Shown: positions 20,674-32,577, counted from the stretch's first letter. The stretch is 64,000 nucleotides of DNA from Brenneria izadpanahii (GCF_017569925.1 NZ_CP050854.1:3906001-3970000), one strand, 5' to 3'. A program made the numbers and translations. The notes: a model not told the origin generated them from the letters alone.

Positions 20674-21576
20674 ATGCTAAACGCCACGCATAACAGATAC
20701 TTCCCTGGAAGGGTTACGGTAAACCCGCTGGAAAATTTCAGCAGCGAACGTACGGTCAAACTCCATGACGCGGCCAGCGCGCAAGAGTTGGGCATTGGCG
20801 CTTATGAAGGCAAACGCGTCAGCGTCAGCGCATCCACGATGGAGCACTTGCAGCTGGCTCAGGAAGCGTTGCGCAAGGTGAAGATGCTGCTGCCCTACGG
20901 CGCGGGCAATCAAACGGCTGAGGTTTTATATACCGGCGGCGAGAGCATGGCCCGTACCTATATGGTCAGAAGAACGCCGTTCTCCTCTCCAATCCAGGCC
21001 GCATGGGACGCCGCCCGCCATCAGTCCGGCAATTGTCAGGAATTCGCCAGCGTAAGCTATACGCTATTGGCGCAACAATCGATTAATGCCCCGGTATCCT
21101 TCGTGAAGGATCAAAACTGGTGTCATGCCTATGTTTTGATCGGCGATCCGCGCGATCAGACCTGGGGAGAAAAAAATACTGTCGTGGTCGATCCCTGGGT
21201 CAGATATCCTTCCGCCGTCACACTACAGGAGTCGAAAAATCGCACTCCGGCCCTGCCGGCCCTTTATCAGCGCCCCCCTAATGCAGCGCCGCTCCCGGCG
21301 GCGCTGACGCTCAATCATATAAAGCACGTGACCAGCGGTGAAGTGGCGAACTACCTGCGGCAGAACCAATACCCGCCGATCGGCCGGAGCTATATCCAGT
21401 TGAATGATTACTACGGCGTACTCAGTAGTCTGTTGGATGAGCGGCTCGTCGCCAAAGACCCCAGCACGCGCTATTCCAGCGACGCCTTAAGCGCCAGGTC
21501 AATGGACGACATCGCCCAGGCCACGGTGTCCCGGCAACGCGCGGCGCAACAAGCCTGGGATGATTCGCCTTACTAA
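20674..21576 (+). CDS. Putative type III effector with Cys-His-Asp active-site pattern, copy 2
   Basis: A 300-residue paralogue of the preceding gene. Of the first 80 residues 74 are identical, and the tail (SARSMDDIAQATVSRQRAAQ and neighbours) is almost unchanged, while 81-118 and 186-258 differ greatly. The candidate triad is kept: Cys121 in SGNCQEFASVSYTLLA, His151 in NWCHAYVLIGDP, Asp173 in NTVVVDPWVRYP. Conserved ends and catalytic core with variable intervening parts suggest the copies share secretion and chemistry but may differ in target. It ends 54 bases before pgpA, which is convergent. Confidence 0.68.
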   Translation: MLNATHNRYFPGRVTVNPLENFSSERTVKLHDAASAQELGIGAYEGKRVSVSASTMEHLQLAQEALRKVKMLLPYGAGNQTAEVLYTGGESMARTYMVRRTPFSSPIQAAWDAARHQSGNCQEFASVSYTLLAQQSINAPVSFVKDQNWCHAYVLIGDPRDQTWGEKNTVVVDPWVRYPSAVTLQESKNRTPALPALYQRPPNAAPLPAALTLNHIKHVTSGEVANYLRQNQYPPIGRSYIQLNDYYGVLSSLLDERLVAKDPSTRYSSDALSARSMDDIAQATVSRQRAAQQAWDDSPY

Positions 21577-21630
21577 GCGGGCCAACGCGCCTTACAGGAG
21601 CGTCAGTGGATGCGGGCAAACACATTTAAA

Positions 21631-22143
21631 TCAAGGCCAGTAGGCCCCAATGCCGTAGATTATGCCGGCGGCAATCACCCCGGCGACGATATCGTCGATC
21701 ATAATGCCCATTCCGCCATGCACATTGCGATCGAACCAGCGGATCGGCCAGGGCTTCCAGATATCCAGGCAACGAAACGCCACAAAGCCTACAGCGACCC
21801 ACCGCCAGTCGTTTACCGGTATGCTCATCAGGGTAATCCACATGCCGACAAACTCGTCCCAGACGATGCTGCCGTGATCGTGAACCCCCATATCTTTTGC
21901 CGTCCGATGACACAGATAAACGCCGATACAGATGCTGAACATCACCACCAGCGCATAAAGCTCGGTAGGAAGAAACGACATCACATACCACAGCGGGATC
22001 GCCGCCAGCGATCCGAATGTGCCGGGCATCCAGGGCGCCAAACCACTGCCGAATCCCGTAGCCAGCAGGTGCCACGGGTTGCTCAAATGCAGCCGGCTTT
22101 TTGCCGTTTGCGACCCTTTAGTTTTACTGGCTAAAATGGTCAT
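21631..22143 (-). CDS. pgpA: Phosphatidylglycerophosphatase A
   Basis: The 170-residue inner-membrane protein (E. coli 172) dephosphorylates phosphatidylglycerophosphate to phosphatidylglycerol. Conserved segments include [34 protein letters not shown] and [14 protein letters not shown], the last two holding acidic residues of the active site. The start MTIL matches orthologues and overlaps the end of thiL by 20 bases. In E. coli the neighbour on this side is yajO; here that place is taken by the hrp-regulated genes. Confidence 0.95.
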   Translation of the reverse strand: MTILASKTKGSQTAKSRLHLSNPWHLLATGFGSGLAPWMPGTFGSLAAIPLWYVMSFLPTELYALVVMFSICIGVYLCHRTAKDMGVHDHGSIVWDEFVGMWITLMSIPVNDWRWVAVGFVAFRCLDIWKPWPIRWFDRNVHGGMGIMIDDIVAGVIAAGIIYGIGAYWP

Positions 22144-23098
22144 ATCCCTTCCAGTTCAATTCAATCTCTTTCTCGCCCCGGAAGAAACGCACCCCTTCGG
22201 ATGAAGGCGATATTTGCCCGATACAGGTATAAGCGGCGCCCAGATGGCCTAATGCCATATCCAGCGCGCCACGGTTGATTTCAGGTACGGTGAAGCACAG
22301 TTCGTAATCTTCGCCGCCTGACAGCGCCCAGCGCAGAGCCTGCTCGGCATCGACATGATCGCGCAGCCAAGGCGAGTGGGGAATGGCGTCCAGATTGATT
22401 CGCGCCCCACATTCACTGCTTTTCAGCACGTGACGTAAATCGGAAATCAGGCCGTCGGAAATATCAATCGCCGAACTGGCCAAATCACGCAGCGCCTGCC
22501 CTTGCAATATTCGGGGCTGCGGACGCAGATGACGCTGAATCAGCGCCTGACGGGCATGCTCGTCATCGATCGACAATTCGCCCTGTAGCAGCGCCAGCCC
22601 GGCCGCGCTATCCCCCAGCGAGCCGGTAACGTAAACCCAATCGCCTATCCGGGCGCCTTTGCGGGTCAATGCGCGCCCAGCGGGGACTAAACCGTAAATC
22701 GTCAACGTCAGGCTCAGAGGGCCTCTAGTAGTATCGCCGCCGATTAACTGCATGCCGTAATAGTCGAGCAGTTCAAACAGGCTATCGCTATAACCAGACA
22801 GCCAGTTGCTGTTTGTTTCAGGCAGGGTGATTGCCAGCGATAACCAAGCGGGATCGGCGCCCATTGCCGCCAAATCGCTTAAATTGACCGCCAGTGATTT
22901 GTAACCCAAATCCGCAGGATCGATATCGGGTAAAAAATGAATCCCGGATACCAACGTATCGGTACTCACCGCCAGTAATTGTTTTTCGGCAACCGACAAT
23001 AACGCGCAATCGTCTCCGATACCCAACGCAACATCCCGGCGTGAACTTCTGCCCCGATTGAAATAGCGGGCAATAAGGTCAAACTCACCTTCAACCAT
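22124..23098 (-). CDS. thiL: Thiamine-monophosphate kinase
   Basis: The 324-residue enzyme phosphorylates thiamine monophosphate to the active diphosphate with ATP. It starts [16 protein letters not shown], and the ATP/Mg-binding [11 protein letters not shown] and [13 protein letters not shown] segments of the PurM-like fold are clear, along with [14 protein letters not shown] and [12 protein letters not shown]. It is cotranscribed with pgpA, which it overlaps. Thiamine diphosphate is the cofactor of Dxs encoded nearby. Confidence 0.96.
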   Translation of the reverse strand: MVEGEFDLIARYFNRGRSSRRDVALGIGDDCALLSVAEKQLLAVSTDTLVSGIHFLPDIDPADLGYKSLAVNLSDLAAMGADPAWLSLAITLPETNSNWLSGYSDSLFELLDYYGMQLIGGDTTRGPLSLTLTIYGLVPAGRALTRKGARIGDWVYVTGSLGDSAAGLALLQGELSIDDEHARQALIQRHLRPQPRILQGQALRDLASSAIDISDGLISDLRHVLKSSECGARINLDAIPHSPWLRDHVDAEQALRWALSGGEDYELCFTVPEINRGALDMALGHLGAAYTCIGQISPSSEGVRFFRGEKEIELNWKGYDHFSQ

Positions 23099-23130
23099 AA
23101 CCTTTCCAGCCAGCGTTTAACTTAAAAGGC

Positions 23131-23152
23131 CAGGGCCGGATATCCGGCCCTG
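23131..23152 (-). terminator. Hairpin between nusB and thiL
   Basis: CAGGGCCGGATATCCGGCCCTG is, over its two 11-base arms, a perfect palindrome in the nusB-thiL gap; on the reverse strand it is followed by GCCTTTTAAG. It may be an intercistronic terminator or a stabilising hairpin. Confidence 0.5.
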
Positions 23153-23158
23153 ACTTAT

Positions 23159-23578
23159 TTATTTTTTACCTTTCCGCACCGAAGGCGCAGCCTTGTCGAG
23201 CACGCCATTAACAAACTTATGACTATCCTCGGCGCCAAATACCTTGGCCAGTTCTATCGCTTCATTGATAGCCACTTTGTAAGGAACATCGTCGCGTTTG
23301 CTGAGTTCAAATATGGCCAAGCGCAGAATAGCCCTTTCAACCTGCCCCAACTCATCGAGCTGACGCGACAGGAAAGGCGCCATCAGTTGATCCAATTTTT
23401 CTGCCTGAGTGGCGACGCCCGCCAGCAGCTCTCGGAAATAGGTGATGTCGACATCTTTGACATCCTGCTCGCTCAGGAATTGTAGTTCAATATCGGCAAT
23501 ATCGTTTTTAGACAATTGCCAGGAATAAAGCGCTTGAACCGCACATTCACGGGCGCGGCGACGAGCAGCAGGTTTCAC
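23159..23578 (-). CDS. nusB: Transcription antitermination factor NusB
   Basis: The 139-residue all-helical protein has the E. coli length. Recognisable segments are [20 protein letters not shown] at the N-terminus, with the Arg-rich RNA-binding patch, and [20 protein letters not shown] near the C-terminus. NusB with NusE (S10) binds boxA RNA and supports antitermination in rRNA operons. It follows ribE by 24 bases on the same strand. Confidence 0.96.
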   Translation of the reverse strand: MKPAARRRARECAVQALYSWQLSKNDIADIELQFLSEQDVKDVDITYFRELLAGVATQAEKLDQLMAPFLSRQLDELGQVERAILRLAIFELSKRDDVPYKVAINEAIELAKVFGAEDSHKFVNGVLDKAAPSVRKGKK

Positions 23579-23602
23579 GGAATTCCCCTTACTTAATCAG
23601 GC

Positions 23603-24082
23603 TTACTTATTAATAGCTTTCAATACATTAATCATTTCTAACGCGGTCAAGGCAGCTTCTGCGCCTTTATTACCCGCCTTCGTGCCGGCGCGTTCAATAG
23701 CCTGCTCAATACTTTCTGTGGTCAGCACCCCGAAGGCAACCGGGACATCGCTGGTCATAGCGACTTGTGACAAACCTGAGCTGCATTCGCCAGCAACAAA
23801 TTCAAAATGGGCTGTTCCACCACGGATAACCGTTCCCAGCGCGACCACGGCATCGTAACCGCCGTTTTGAGTGCTTTTGGTCAGCGCGCGAACGGCTAAC
23901 GGCAACTCATAGGCTCCAGGAACCCAAACAACGGTAATATTCTCGTCTTTAACCTGACCGATGCGTTTCAATGCATCAACGGCGCCTTCCAACAGGCTGT
24001 CGTTAATAAAATGGTTAAAACGAGCAATAGCAATCGCCACGCGGGCATCAGGAGTAGCGACAACACCTTCAATAACGTTCAT
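23603..24082 (-). CDS. ribE: 6,7-dimethyl-8-ribityllumazine synthase
   Basis: The 159-residue enzyme (also called RibH) joins 5-amino-6-ribitylaminouracil with dihydroxybutanone phosphate, the penultimate riboflavin step, and assembles into a hollow icosahedral capsid. Family motifs [35 protein letters not shown] and [16 protein letters not shown] are present, as is the catalytic His in the GGTAHFE segment. It lies between ribD and nusB in one probable operon. Confidence 0.96.
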   Translation of the reverse strand: MNVIEGVVATPDARVAIAIARFNHFINDSLLEGAVDALKRIGQVKDENITVVWVPGAYELPLAVRALTKSTQNGGYDAVVALGTVIRGGTAHFEFVAGECSSGLSQVAMTSDVPVAFGVLTTESIEQAIERAGTKAGNKGAEAALTALEMINVLKAINK

Positions 24083-24143
24083 AGCTTTCCTTTATCTGGT
24101 CTTTATACCCCGCAGGGGGGCGGATTCTATCATATTCTTCCGG

Positions 24144-25280
24144 TTACGTATTCGGTTTTAACCGCAGCCGTAAATCCGGTCCGACCTGGCGAACATCAAT
24201 TATCTCAAACTCAGGCGCCAGCGACAGTTGGCTTAATCCCGGCAGGACGCAGAGCCCGCGAGCATCGTCGCCCAAAAGCTTCGGCGCCAGATAGACAATG
24301 AGTTCGTCCACCACGCCGGCCGTCAATAGGGCGCCCGCCAGGTTCGCGCCGGCTTCAACCCATACTGAATTAACCTGCCGCTTGCCCAGCACCATCATCA
24401 GAGCGACCAGATCGATACCGCCATTGTGCTGCGGCAACCGGAGTTGCTCAACATTTTCAGGCCAGGCCTGCTCATCCGTCTGCGTGCGCGCCAGCCAGGT
24501 TTGCCCCGGCTGCGAAATGATACGATGTTGCGGGGTAACACGCCGCCGGCTATCAACAATGACGCGTACGGGCTGCCGCACATGCTCGGCTGGGTAAACC
24601 CGCTGCGTATCGGCGTCCATCTCCTGCCAACGCACGGTCAACGATGGATCATCCGCCAATACCGTGGCGCTGCTGCTTAGGATAGCTGCGCTCTCCGCCC
24701 GAAAACGCTGCACATCCCGCCGGGCCTGCGGCGAGGTGATCCACTGGCTTTCCCCTGAGGCCATTGCCGTCCGGCCATCCAGCGAGGCGGCCATTTTAAG
24801 CTGTACATAGGGAAAACCGGTACGCATACGCTTCAGAAACCCCGGATTGACCTTCTCCGCCTCAGACAACATCAACCCATGACTGACATCGACGCCGGCC
24901 TGCTGCAAACGGCGTAACCCTCGCCCCGCCACCTGGGGGTTAGGATCCTGCATGGCGGCGACAACCCGGGAAATGCCGGCCGCGATCAGCGCGTCCGCGC
25001 AAGGCGGAGTTCTGCCATGATGGCTGCATGGCTCCAGCGTGACGTAAGCCGTCGCGCCACGGGCCCGCTCTCCGGCCATCCGCAGCGCATGAACTTCTGC
25101 GTGAGGCTCACCGGCGCGCAAGTGGTATCCTTCCCCGACAATCTCGCCGTCTTTGACTATCACGCAGCCGACATTAGGATTGGGTGCGGTAGTAAACCGC
25201 CCACGGCGCGCCAGCTCAAGCGCCCGCGCCATATACCGCTCATCCTGCGAAAGCGCCAATTCGTCCAGTGGATTACCCAT
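24144..25280 (-). CDS. ribD: Bifunctional riboflavin deaminase/reductase RibD
   Basis: The 378-residue protein (E. coli 367) has an N-terminal deaminase domain with the zinc motif HAEVHAL and PCSHHGRTPPC, and a C-terminal DHFR-like reductase domain (from about residue 155, with AASLDGRTAMASGESQWIT). It converts the GTP cyclohydrolase II product to 5-amino-6-ribitylamino-uracil phosphate. The stretch after PCSHHGRTPP aligns normally. It is 44 bases from nrdR and 61 from ribE, in the order nrdR-ribD-ribE-nusB. Confidence 0.95.
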   Translation of the reverse strand: MGNPLDELALSQDERYMARALELARRGRFTTAPNPNVGCVIVKDGEIVGEGYHLRAGEPHAEVHALRMAGERARGATAYVTLEPCSHHGRTPPCADALIAAGISRVVAAMQDPNPQVAGRGLRRLQQAGVDVSHGLMLSEAEKVNPGFLKRMRTGFPYVQLKMAASLDGRTAMASGESQWITSPQARRDVQRFRAESAAILSSSATVLADDPSLTVRWQEMDADTQRVYPAEHVRQPVRVIVDSRRRVTPQHRIISQPGQTWLARTQTDEQAWPENVEQLRLPQHNGGIDLVALMMVLGKRQVNSVWVEAGANLAGALLTAGVVDELIVYLAPKLLGDDARGLCVLPGLSQLSLAPEFEIIDVRQVGPDLRLRLKPNT

Positions 25281-25324
25281 TCCCCGCGCCTCTTCTCTCT
25301 GTTGGGCCTATTACCCCGCCGCGC

Positions 25325-25789
<465 letters not shown>

Positions 25790-26021
25790 CTAATCCTTAA
25801 CATAGAGACAGTTTACCCTGAATTAACAGACTAACCAAAGCACCTGAATATTGTTGCGAACTGATTCGCATGCCCTGGAAATCGCATAAAAATATCCAGC
25901 GATCGATACCCCATGGATAGCGCGATGCCGGCAGCCTATGACTTGCCTACGATCACGGCTAAACTGTCAGAAAAGAGAACTGAAGGATTCGTAAATAAAA
26001 CCACGCAGGGGAAACGCTGAA

Positions 26022-26594
26022 ATGACAACCCGATACCGCATACTCTCAATTCTGCCAGCCCTGGTTTTCCTGGCCGGCTGTGCGCAACAACGCCAGGTGC
26101 CGCAGTTGCAAAATCAATTGAGTCAGTTGAACCACCAATTACAAACGCTGACCGACCAGGCCGCCGCGCTGGAACAACAAAATGCGCTGAATGAACACTC
26201 AGACTCCGGCGTCTATTTATTGCCGGCGGCGCAAAGCAGCGCGGTATTGCAAAGCGATATCGGTCAGCTTCGCGTATCACTCAGTCATATCGAAACTGAA
26301 GCCAACGGCACCCGCGCGCTGTTGAATATTCGCACCCTTGATGCGGCCCGCTTGCCTGGGTTCAGCGCTCATGTAGATTGGGGGCAAATCGACCCCGTAA
26401 GCGGAAAACCATTAATCAGCGATACGCAAACGCAGGCGTTCAGGTTCCTGCCTCCGCTGTTGCCCAAAACCGAAACGGCGATCGAACTGAGGCTTAGCGG
26501 GCTATCCCCGGAGCAACTGGGTTTTGTCCGGTTATACCGCATAACGCGCGAAGAGCAGACGCCGCCGCCCGTTGCCAGCACCGATGCGCCTTAA
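26022..26594 (+). CDS. yajI: YajI-like lipoprotein (DUF3251)
   Basis: The 190-residue protein has a lipoprotein signal with lipobox LAGC and Cys20. A Gln-rich helical stretch follows (about residues 27-60, QLQNQLSQLNHQLQTLTDQA), likely a short coiled coil, and then a beta-rich domain. Position next to nrdR and overall form match E. coli YajI. The function is unknown. The ATG is preceded by AGGGGAAACG. Confidence 0.8.
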   Translation: MTTRYRILSILPALVFLAGCAQQRQVPQLQNQLSQLNHQLQTLTDQAAALEQQNALNEHSDSGVYLLPAAQSSAVLQSDIGQLRVSLSHIETEANGTRALLNIRTLDAARLPGFSAHVDWGQIDPVSGKPLISDTQTQAFRFLPPLLPKTETAIELRLSGLSPEQLGFVRLYRITREEQTPPPVASTDAP

Positions 26595-26636
26595 CCGGCA
26601 TCGGCGGCCTAACGGCCCGCAGGATGGATAATCAGG

Positions 26637-26688
26637 CATAAAAAACTGCGCCTTACTCAGTTGGATCTCCAACTTTTAGGGCGCAGTT
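26637..26688 (-). terminator. Terminator of the secDF operon (nested hairpin)
   Basis: Outer arms ACTGCGCC/GGCGCAGT enclose inner arms AGTTGGA/TCCAACT, making a long cruciform-like stem. On the reverse strand it is followed directly by TTTTTTATG, fitting termination of secF transcription about 190 bases past its stop. Confidence 0.6.
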
Positions 26689-26785
26689 AAAAATGGGGCT
26701 CAGACTAATGATCAAACTGCCTTCGTAATACCGACACTCCCGCATAGGCAGGCGTTTTCATGATATCAACGCGCCGCCTGACAGC

Positions 26786-26812
26786 GGATCCCCGCCTGCG
26801 CGGGGATGACGG
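26786..26812. repeat. Short dispersed palindrome GGATCCCCGCCTGCGCGGGGATGACGG
   Basis: ATCCCCGC and GCGGGGAT form a perfect stem around CTGC, followed by GACGG. The hairpin plus GACGG tail is a form of small palindromic repeat seen many times in proteobacterial chromosomes. It lies between secF and its distal terminator. Confidence 0.55.
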
Positions 26813-26872
26813 AAAGGGATTGTCAGCAATTTCAAACCCCGGAAACGTTTTTTACCGGGGCGCACGGCAAAC

Positions 26873-27841
26873 TTACGGCAGCAGCGAGGGCTGATCGGCC
26901 CCCTCTTTCTCCACCTTCTGAACCAGCAAATGCTCGCGTTTCATCCCCAGCTTCAAAGCCAGCGCAGAAGCGACATAGATAGAAGACACCGTACCAATCG
27001 ATACGCCGATCAGCATGGCCAGCGAAAAGCCTTCCAGCATCGCGCCGCCGAAAATGTACAACATCAGCACCACAACCAGCGTGGTCGCCGACGTCATGAT
27101 GGTGCGGCTCAGCGTTTGCGTCAGAGAGACGTTCATAATCTCATAAGGCGTACCACGGCGAATTTTACGGAAATTCTCACGGATACGGTCGGAGACCACG
27201 ATACTGTCGTTCAGCGAGTAACCGATGACCGACATTAACGATGCGACGATAGTCAGGTCGATCTCTATCTGAAAGAGAGAGAGCACGCCCATGGTGATAA
27301 CCACGTCATGCGCCAGCGCGATAACCGCCCCCAACGCCAGCCGCCATTCGAAACGGAAACCGACGTAAATCAGGATACAGATCAACGCGCTCAGCAAGGC
27401 CATTCCCCCCGCCTGCGCCAAATCGCTCCCGACGCTGGGGCCGACAAACTCAATGCGTTTTACCGTCGCATGTTGTTCGGTGCTCTGATTAATCACGCTC
27501 ACTACGCGATTACCCAGTTCCTGACCGGAGGTGCCGACGCTCGGCGGCATACGCACCATCACGTCACGACTGCTGCCGAAGTTTTGCAGCAGCGGATCGT
27601 GGAACCCTGCCTGCCGCAATGAATCGCGGATCAAATCCAGATCGGCGGGTTTTTCGAGACTGATTTCAATCACCGTACCGCCGGTGAAATCCAATCCCCA
27701 GTTGAAACCCCGTACGCCCATAACAATCAGCGAGAGAATCAGCAGCGTTCCTGAAATCAAAAACGCGACGTTATCCCACCGCATAAAGTCATAGACCCGG
27801 CGTCCATAGTTCAGTTGTTCAACAGTATAATCCTGTGCCAC
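26873..27841 (-). CDS. secF: Protein translocase subunit SecF
   Basis: The 322-residue protein has six transmembrane helices and a periplasmic domain and works with SecD in proton-motive-force-driven late translocation. I chose a GTG start at 27841 because [10 protein letters not shown] aligns with E. coli MAQEYTVEQL and GAGGAG lies upstream; the ATG 22 codons earlier lies inside secD. Motifs [16 protein letters not shown] and [20 protein letters not shown] are typical. It starts 10 bases after secD. Confidence 0.96.
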   Translation of the reverse strand: MAQDYTVEQLNYGRRVYDFMRWDNVAFLISGTLLILSLIVMGVRGFNWGLDFTGGTVIEISLEKPADLDLIRDSLRQAGFHDPLLQNFGSSRDVMVRMPPSVGTSGQELGNRVVSVINQSTEQHATVKRIEFVGPSVGSDLAQAGGMALLSALICILIYVGFRFEWRLALGAVIALAHDVVITMGVLSLFQIEIDLTIVASLMSVIGYSLNDSIVVSDRIRENFRKIRRGTPYEIMNVSLTQTLSRTIMTSATTLVVVLMLYIFGGAMLEGFSLAMLIGVSIGTVSSIYVASALALKLGMKREHLLVQKVEKEGADQPSLLP

Positions 27842-27851
27842 AACGCACTCC

Positions 27852-29699
27852 TCAGATAGACAGCTTGTTAATGCGTTTGCCGCCGTAAAGCAGGTTAACG
27901 ATGGCACGAGTACCGACGATCGCCGTAAACATCGAGGTCGCTACCCCGATAGCCGTGGTGATGGCAAAGCCTTTGATCGAACCAGTACCGACGGCGTAAA
28001 GGATAACGGCAGTAATCAGAGTGGTCAGGTTGGCATCCACAATACTGGAGAATGCGCCCTTATACCCTTCATGAATTGCCTGCTGGACGCTGCGTCCGTT
28101 TTTAAGCTCTTCCTTAATACGCTCGTTAATCAGCACGTTGGCGTCAACCGCCACCGCCAGCGTCAACACGATACCGGCAATGCCCGGCATGGTCAGCGTA
28201 GCGCCCGGCAGCAGCGACATGATACCGACAATCAGCACCAGGTTGACCACCAGCGCCGTTGTCGCGATCACGCCGAACTTACGGTAGTAAACCACCATAA
28301 AGACGATTGAAGCGATCAGCCCCCACAAACAGGCTTCCAGCCCCTGGGTGATGTTCTGCATACCCAATGTCGGCCCGATGGTGCGCTCTTCCACAATCTG
28401 GATCGGCGCAATCAGCGCGCCGGCGCGCAGCAGCAGGGAAAGCTGGCGGGCTTCGTTCGGATTATCAATACCGGTGATACGGAAGCTGCTGCCCAGCCGC
28501 GACTGGATCGTCGCCACGTTGATCACTTCTTCCTGTTTCTCCAGAATCGCACGGCCGTTGGCGTCTTTTTTGCCGCTGTCTTTATATTCGACAAACAGCG
28601 TCGCCATCAGCTTGCCAATGCTGTCTTTGGTGAAGTTGGACATGGTGTTACCACCGGCGCTATCCAGCGATATATTCACCTGCGGGCGGTTGTATTCGTC
28701 ATTGCTCGACGTGGAGTCGGTAATGTGATCGCCAGTCAGGATAACGCGCTTGAACAGCACAACCGGCGAACCGTCGCGCATATTCTTCACTTCGGAGTCG
28801 CCCGGCACACGGCCATTGGCGGCGGCCGTCGCATCGGCGTCGCTATTTACCAGGCGGAATTCCAGCGTGGCGGTCGCCCCCAGAATTTCTTTCGCCCGGG
28901 CGGTGTCCTGAATACCCGGCAGTTCAACAACAATCCGATCGGCGCCCTGGCGCTGAACCAACGGCTCGGCGACGCCAAGCTGGTTAACGCGGTTGCGCAG
29001 GATAGTGATGTTTTGCTGCACCGCATATTCACGCGCCTCGCGCAGACGTTCGTCACTCATTACCGCGCGCAGCAAATTGCTGCCGCTAGCGCTGATGACC
29101 AGATCGCGGTGACGGGAAGTCAGATAGCTCACGCCTTCGTCACGCGTTTGCGCATCGCGGAAACGGATTTCAACACCGTAGTTGTCGATTTTGCGCACCG
29201 CGGCATAAGGAATATTTTTCTCGCGCAAATCGCTGCGCAGAGAATCCATTGACTGTTCTTGCAGCTTGCCCAGCGCTGTATCCATATCCACTTCCATCAG
29301 GAAGTGAACGCCGCCGCGCAGGTCAAGCCCCAGCTTCATCGGCTCGGCGCCCAGAACGCGTAACCATGTCGGCGTGGCGGGAGCAAGGTTAAGGGCCACA
29401 ACAAATTTATCGCCCAATTCGCTTAAAAGGGCTTCACGGGCACGGATTTGTATGTCCGGGTTAGAGAAGCGAGCCAGAATCGCACCATTTTCCAATGCAA
29501 TCGACTTACTGGTGATATTTTGCTCTTTTAATACATTTTGGACTTGGATCAGCGTCGTTTCGCTGGCGGCGGTTCCCCGCGCGCCAGTAACTTGTACCGC
29601 AGGATCCTCACCATACAGATTAGGAAGCGCATAGAGCAGACCGATGACTAAAGCCACGATCAGCATCAGGTACTTCCACAAAGGATAACGGTTTAACAC
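27852..29699 (-). CDS. secD: Protein translocase subunit SecD
   Basis: The 615-residue protein (same length as E. coli) has one N-terminal membrane helix, a large periplasmic P1 head (about 35-450) and five C-terminal helices. Conserved [15 protein letters not shown] and [20 protein letters not shown] are visible. SecD pulls substrates from SecYEG on the periplasmic side. It lies in the order tgt-yajC-secD-secF on the reverse strand. Confidence 0.97.
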   Translation of the reverse strand: MLNRYPLWKYLMLIVALVIGLLYALPNLYGEDPAVQVTGARGTAASETTLIQVQNVLKEQNITSKSIALENGAILARFSNPDIQIRAREALLSELGDKFVVALNLAPATPTWLRVLGAEPMKLGLDLRGGVHFLMEVDMDTALGKLQEQSMDSLRSDLREKNIPYAAVRKIDNYGVEIRFRDAQTRDEGVSYLTSRHRDLVISASGSNLLRAVMSDERLREAREYAVQQNITILRNRVNQLGVAEPLVQRQGADRIVVELPGIQDTARAKEILGATATLEFRLVNSDADATAAANGRVPGDSEVKNMRDGSPVVLFKRVILTGDHITDSTSSNDEYNRPQVNISLDSAGGNTMSNFTKDSIGKLMATLFVEYKDSGKKDANGRAILEKQEEVINVATIQSRLGSSFRITGIDNPNEARQLSLLLRAGALIAPIQIVEERTIGPTLGMQNITQGLEACLWGLIASIVFMVVYYRKFGVIATTALVVNLVLIVGIMSLLPGATLTMPGIAGIVLTLAVAVDANVLINERIKEELKNGRSVQQAIHEGYKGAFSSIVDANLTTLITAVILYAVGTGSIKGFAITTAIGVATSMFTAIVGTRAIVNLLYGGKRINKLSI

Positions 29700-29726
29700 G
29701 GCAGTTCCCTTCGGGAAAATCGAAAA

Positions 29727-30059
29727 TTACAGGGCTTTGATCGTGCCCTTCGGCAGCACGGCAGCCACGAAATCACGTTTGATAACCACTTCATTGGTGT
29801 CATTCAACGCAATGGCGATATAGCCGGTTTCAGACACTTTCGTCACACGGCCGACCAGACCGCCGGTAGTTAAGACTTCATCGCCCTTGCTGATAGAATC
29901 CATTAACTTTTTGTGTTCCTTGGCGCGCTTTTGCTGTGGACGCAGGATCATAAAGTAAAAAATCAGACCAAAAACGGCCAGCATAATAACCAGAGAGTAC
30001 GGGCTTCCCTGAGCCGGAGCGCCAGTCGCTGCTACAGCATCGGAGATAAAAAGACTCAT
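29727..30059 (-). CDS. yajC: Sec translocon accessory subunit YajC
   Basis: The 110-residue protein has a single membrane helix (SLVIMLAVFGLIFYFMILRP) followed by a charged cytoplasmic domain with the family motif GDEVLTTGGLVGRVTKV. YajC binds SecDF. It sits between tgt and secD, 27 bases before secD. Confidence 0.96.
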   Translation of the reverse strand: MSLFISDAVAATGAPAQGSPYSLVIMLAVFGLIFYFMILRPQQKRAKEHKKLMDSISKGDEVLTTGGLVGRVTKVSETGYIAIALNDTNEVVIKRDFVAAVLPKGTIKAL

Positions 30060-30142
30060 TTAAATTTCCTCTTTGTTATCAAAAAGATAAGTTATCAGTG
30101 TGACAAAATTGAATAATATGAAAATCACAATAACGCCGGCTG

Positions 30143-31288
<1,146 letters not shown>

Positions 31289-31395
31289 TTAGCCTCCAGC
31301 ATCAGAAAAACAGTCTGATGTTGACATTGATAGTGCCGGACAAACGCCTGACAGAGCCTGGCCTGCGGCGTACATAAAAAGTTCGGACAGGGTAA

Positions 31396-32463
31396 CTATC
31401 CGATTTGCTCCTGTTCAGCCAGCGGATTGCGCGTAATAAACATGGCGTCTCCGTAGCTGAAAAAACGGTACTGTTCGGCCACCGCCTGCCGATAGGCGGA
31501 CATGGTATGCCGGTAGCCGGCGAAAGCCGACACCAGCATAATCAGCGTCGACTCCGGCAGATGGAAGTTGGTTACCAGCGCATCAATAATCCGGTAGTGA
31601 TAACCAGGATAGATAAAGATACGGGTATCGCCGAAAAAAGGCGCGATCAGCGCGTCTTCGCTGGCTTGCGCGGCGCTCTCCAACGAGCGGACAGAGGTGG
31701 TGCCGACCGCCACCACTCTGTTCCCGCGCGCTTTGCAGGCCAGCACCGCGTCGACCACCTCCTGCGGCACCTCGGCATATTCGGCGTGCATCACATGATC
31801 TTCAATGGTCTCTACGCGCACCGGCTGAAATGTCCCCGCGCCAACGTGCAAGGTGACAAACGCCATCTCCACGCCCTTTTCACGCAGAGCGGCCAGCATC
31901 GGCTCATCAAAATGCAAGCCTGCCGTCGGCGCCGCCACCGCGCCCGGACGCTGGCTATAGACCGTCTGATACAGTTCGCGGTCAGACTCTTCATCAGGCC
32001 GAGCGATATAAGGCGGCAGCGGGATATGGCCGATATCGTTCAGAATCGACAGCACATCGCGGGTATCATCAAAATGCAGTTCAAACAGCGCATCGTGGCG
32101 GGCGACCATCGTCGCCCTGACGCTGTCGTCATCGCCCAGCAGCAGCTCCGCGCCGGGTTTCGGCGCTTTTGACGCGCGCACATGCGCAAGCACTCGGCGC
32201 TCATCCAGCACCCGCTCCACCAGCACTTCCAGTTTACCGCCGCTGGCCTTGCGCCCGAACAGCCGGGCCGGAATAACGCGCGTATTGTTAAACACCAGCA
32301 GATCGCCGGCATCCAGCTTATTCAGCAAATCGGTAAACACGCCGTGCGTCAGATTTCCCGTCGGCCCGTCCAGCGACAGCAGACGACACCCGCTACGCTG
32401 GGCCTGCGGATAATGGGCGATCAATGATTCAGGGAGTTCAAACGAGAAATCGGCAACACGCAT
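31396..32463 (-). CDS. queA: S-adenosylmethionine:tRNA ribosyltransferase-isomerase QueA
   Basis: The 355-residue enzyme transfers and isomerises the ribosyl part of SAM onto preQ1-tRNA to give epoxyqueuosine. It begins [20 protein letters not shown]; conserved [28 protein letters not shown] and [19 protein letters not shown] are visible. It lies 107 bases upstream of tgt, and the two form a queuosine pair with yajC-secDF behind. It is divergent from acpH. Confidence 0.97.
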   Translation of the reverse strand: MRVADFSFELPESLIAHYPQAQRSGCRLLSLDGPTGNLTHGVFTDLLNKLDAGDLLVFNNTRVIPARLFGRKASGGKLEVLVERVLDERRVLAHVRASKAPKPGAELLLGDDDSVRATMVARHDALFELHFDDTRDVLSILNDIGHIPLPPYIARPDEESDRELYQTVYSQRPGAVAAPTAGLHFDEPMLAALREKGVEMAFVTLHVGAGTFQPVRVETIEDHVMHAEYAEVPQEVVDAVLACKARGNRVVAVGTTSVRSLESAAQASEDALIAPFFGDTRIFIYPGYHYRIIDALVTNFHLPESTLIMLVSAFAGYRHTMSAYRQAVAEQYRFFSYGDAMFITRNPLAEQEQIG

Positions 32464-32577
32464 GACAATTCACTTAGCTATTTAATACATTAAAAAATGG
32501 GCGGCCTAGTCTAGAGCCGCAAGCGCATGGCTGCAAGAAATAAGCACACGGGAAGCGTAATGCATTATACTTCCGCC

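Larger units (their letters stand above)
19508..21576 (+). repeat. Tandem duplication of an effector gene unit (about 1.06 kb each)
   Basis: Unit 1 is 19508-20521 and unit 2 is 20568-21576. The leaders are duplicated as well as the genes: ATGACCGC(A/G)GTA(C/T)ATGCAT at 19511 and 20571, and ACGGAAATTTATCCTACGCC against ACGGAATTTATCCTACGCC. Spacing between matching points is 1060-1064 bases. Neither leader contains an hrp box, so both copies probably depend on the promoter at 18982. Confidence 0.85.

Noticed and set aside
26637..26688. Possible insertion-sequence end
   Set aside because: The nested inverted repeats could suggest a mobile element, but there is no transposase fragment and the T run on the reverse strand fits a terminator of the secDF operon better.
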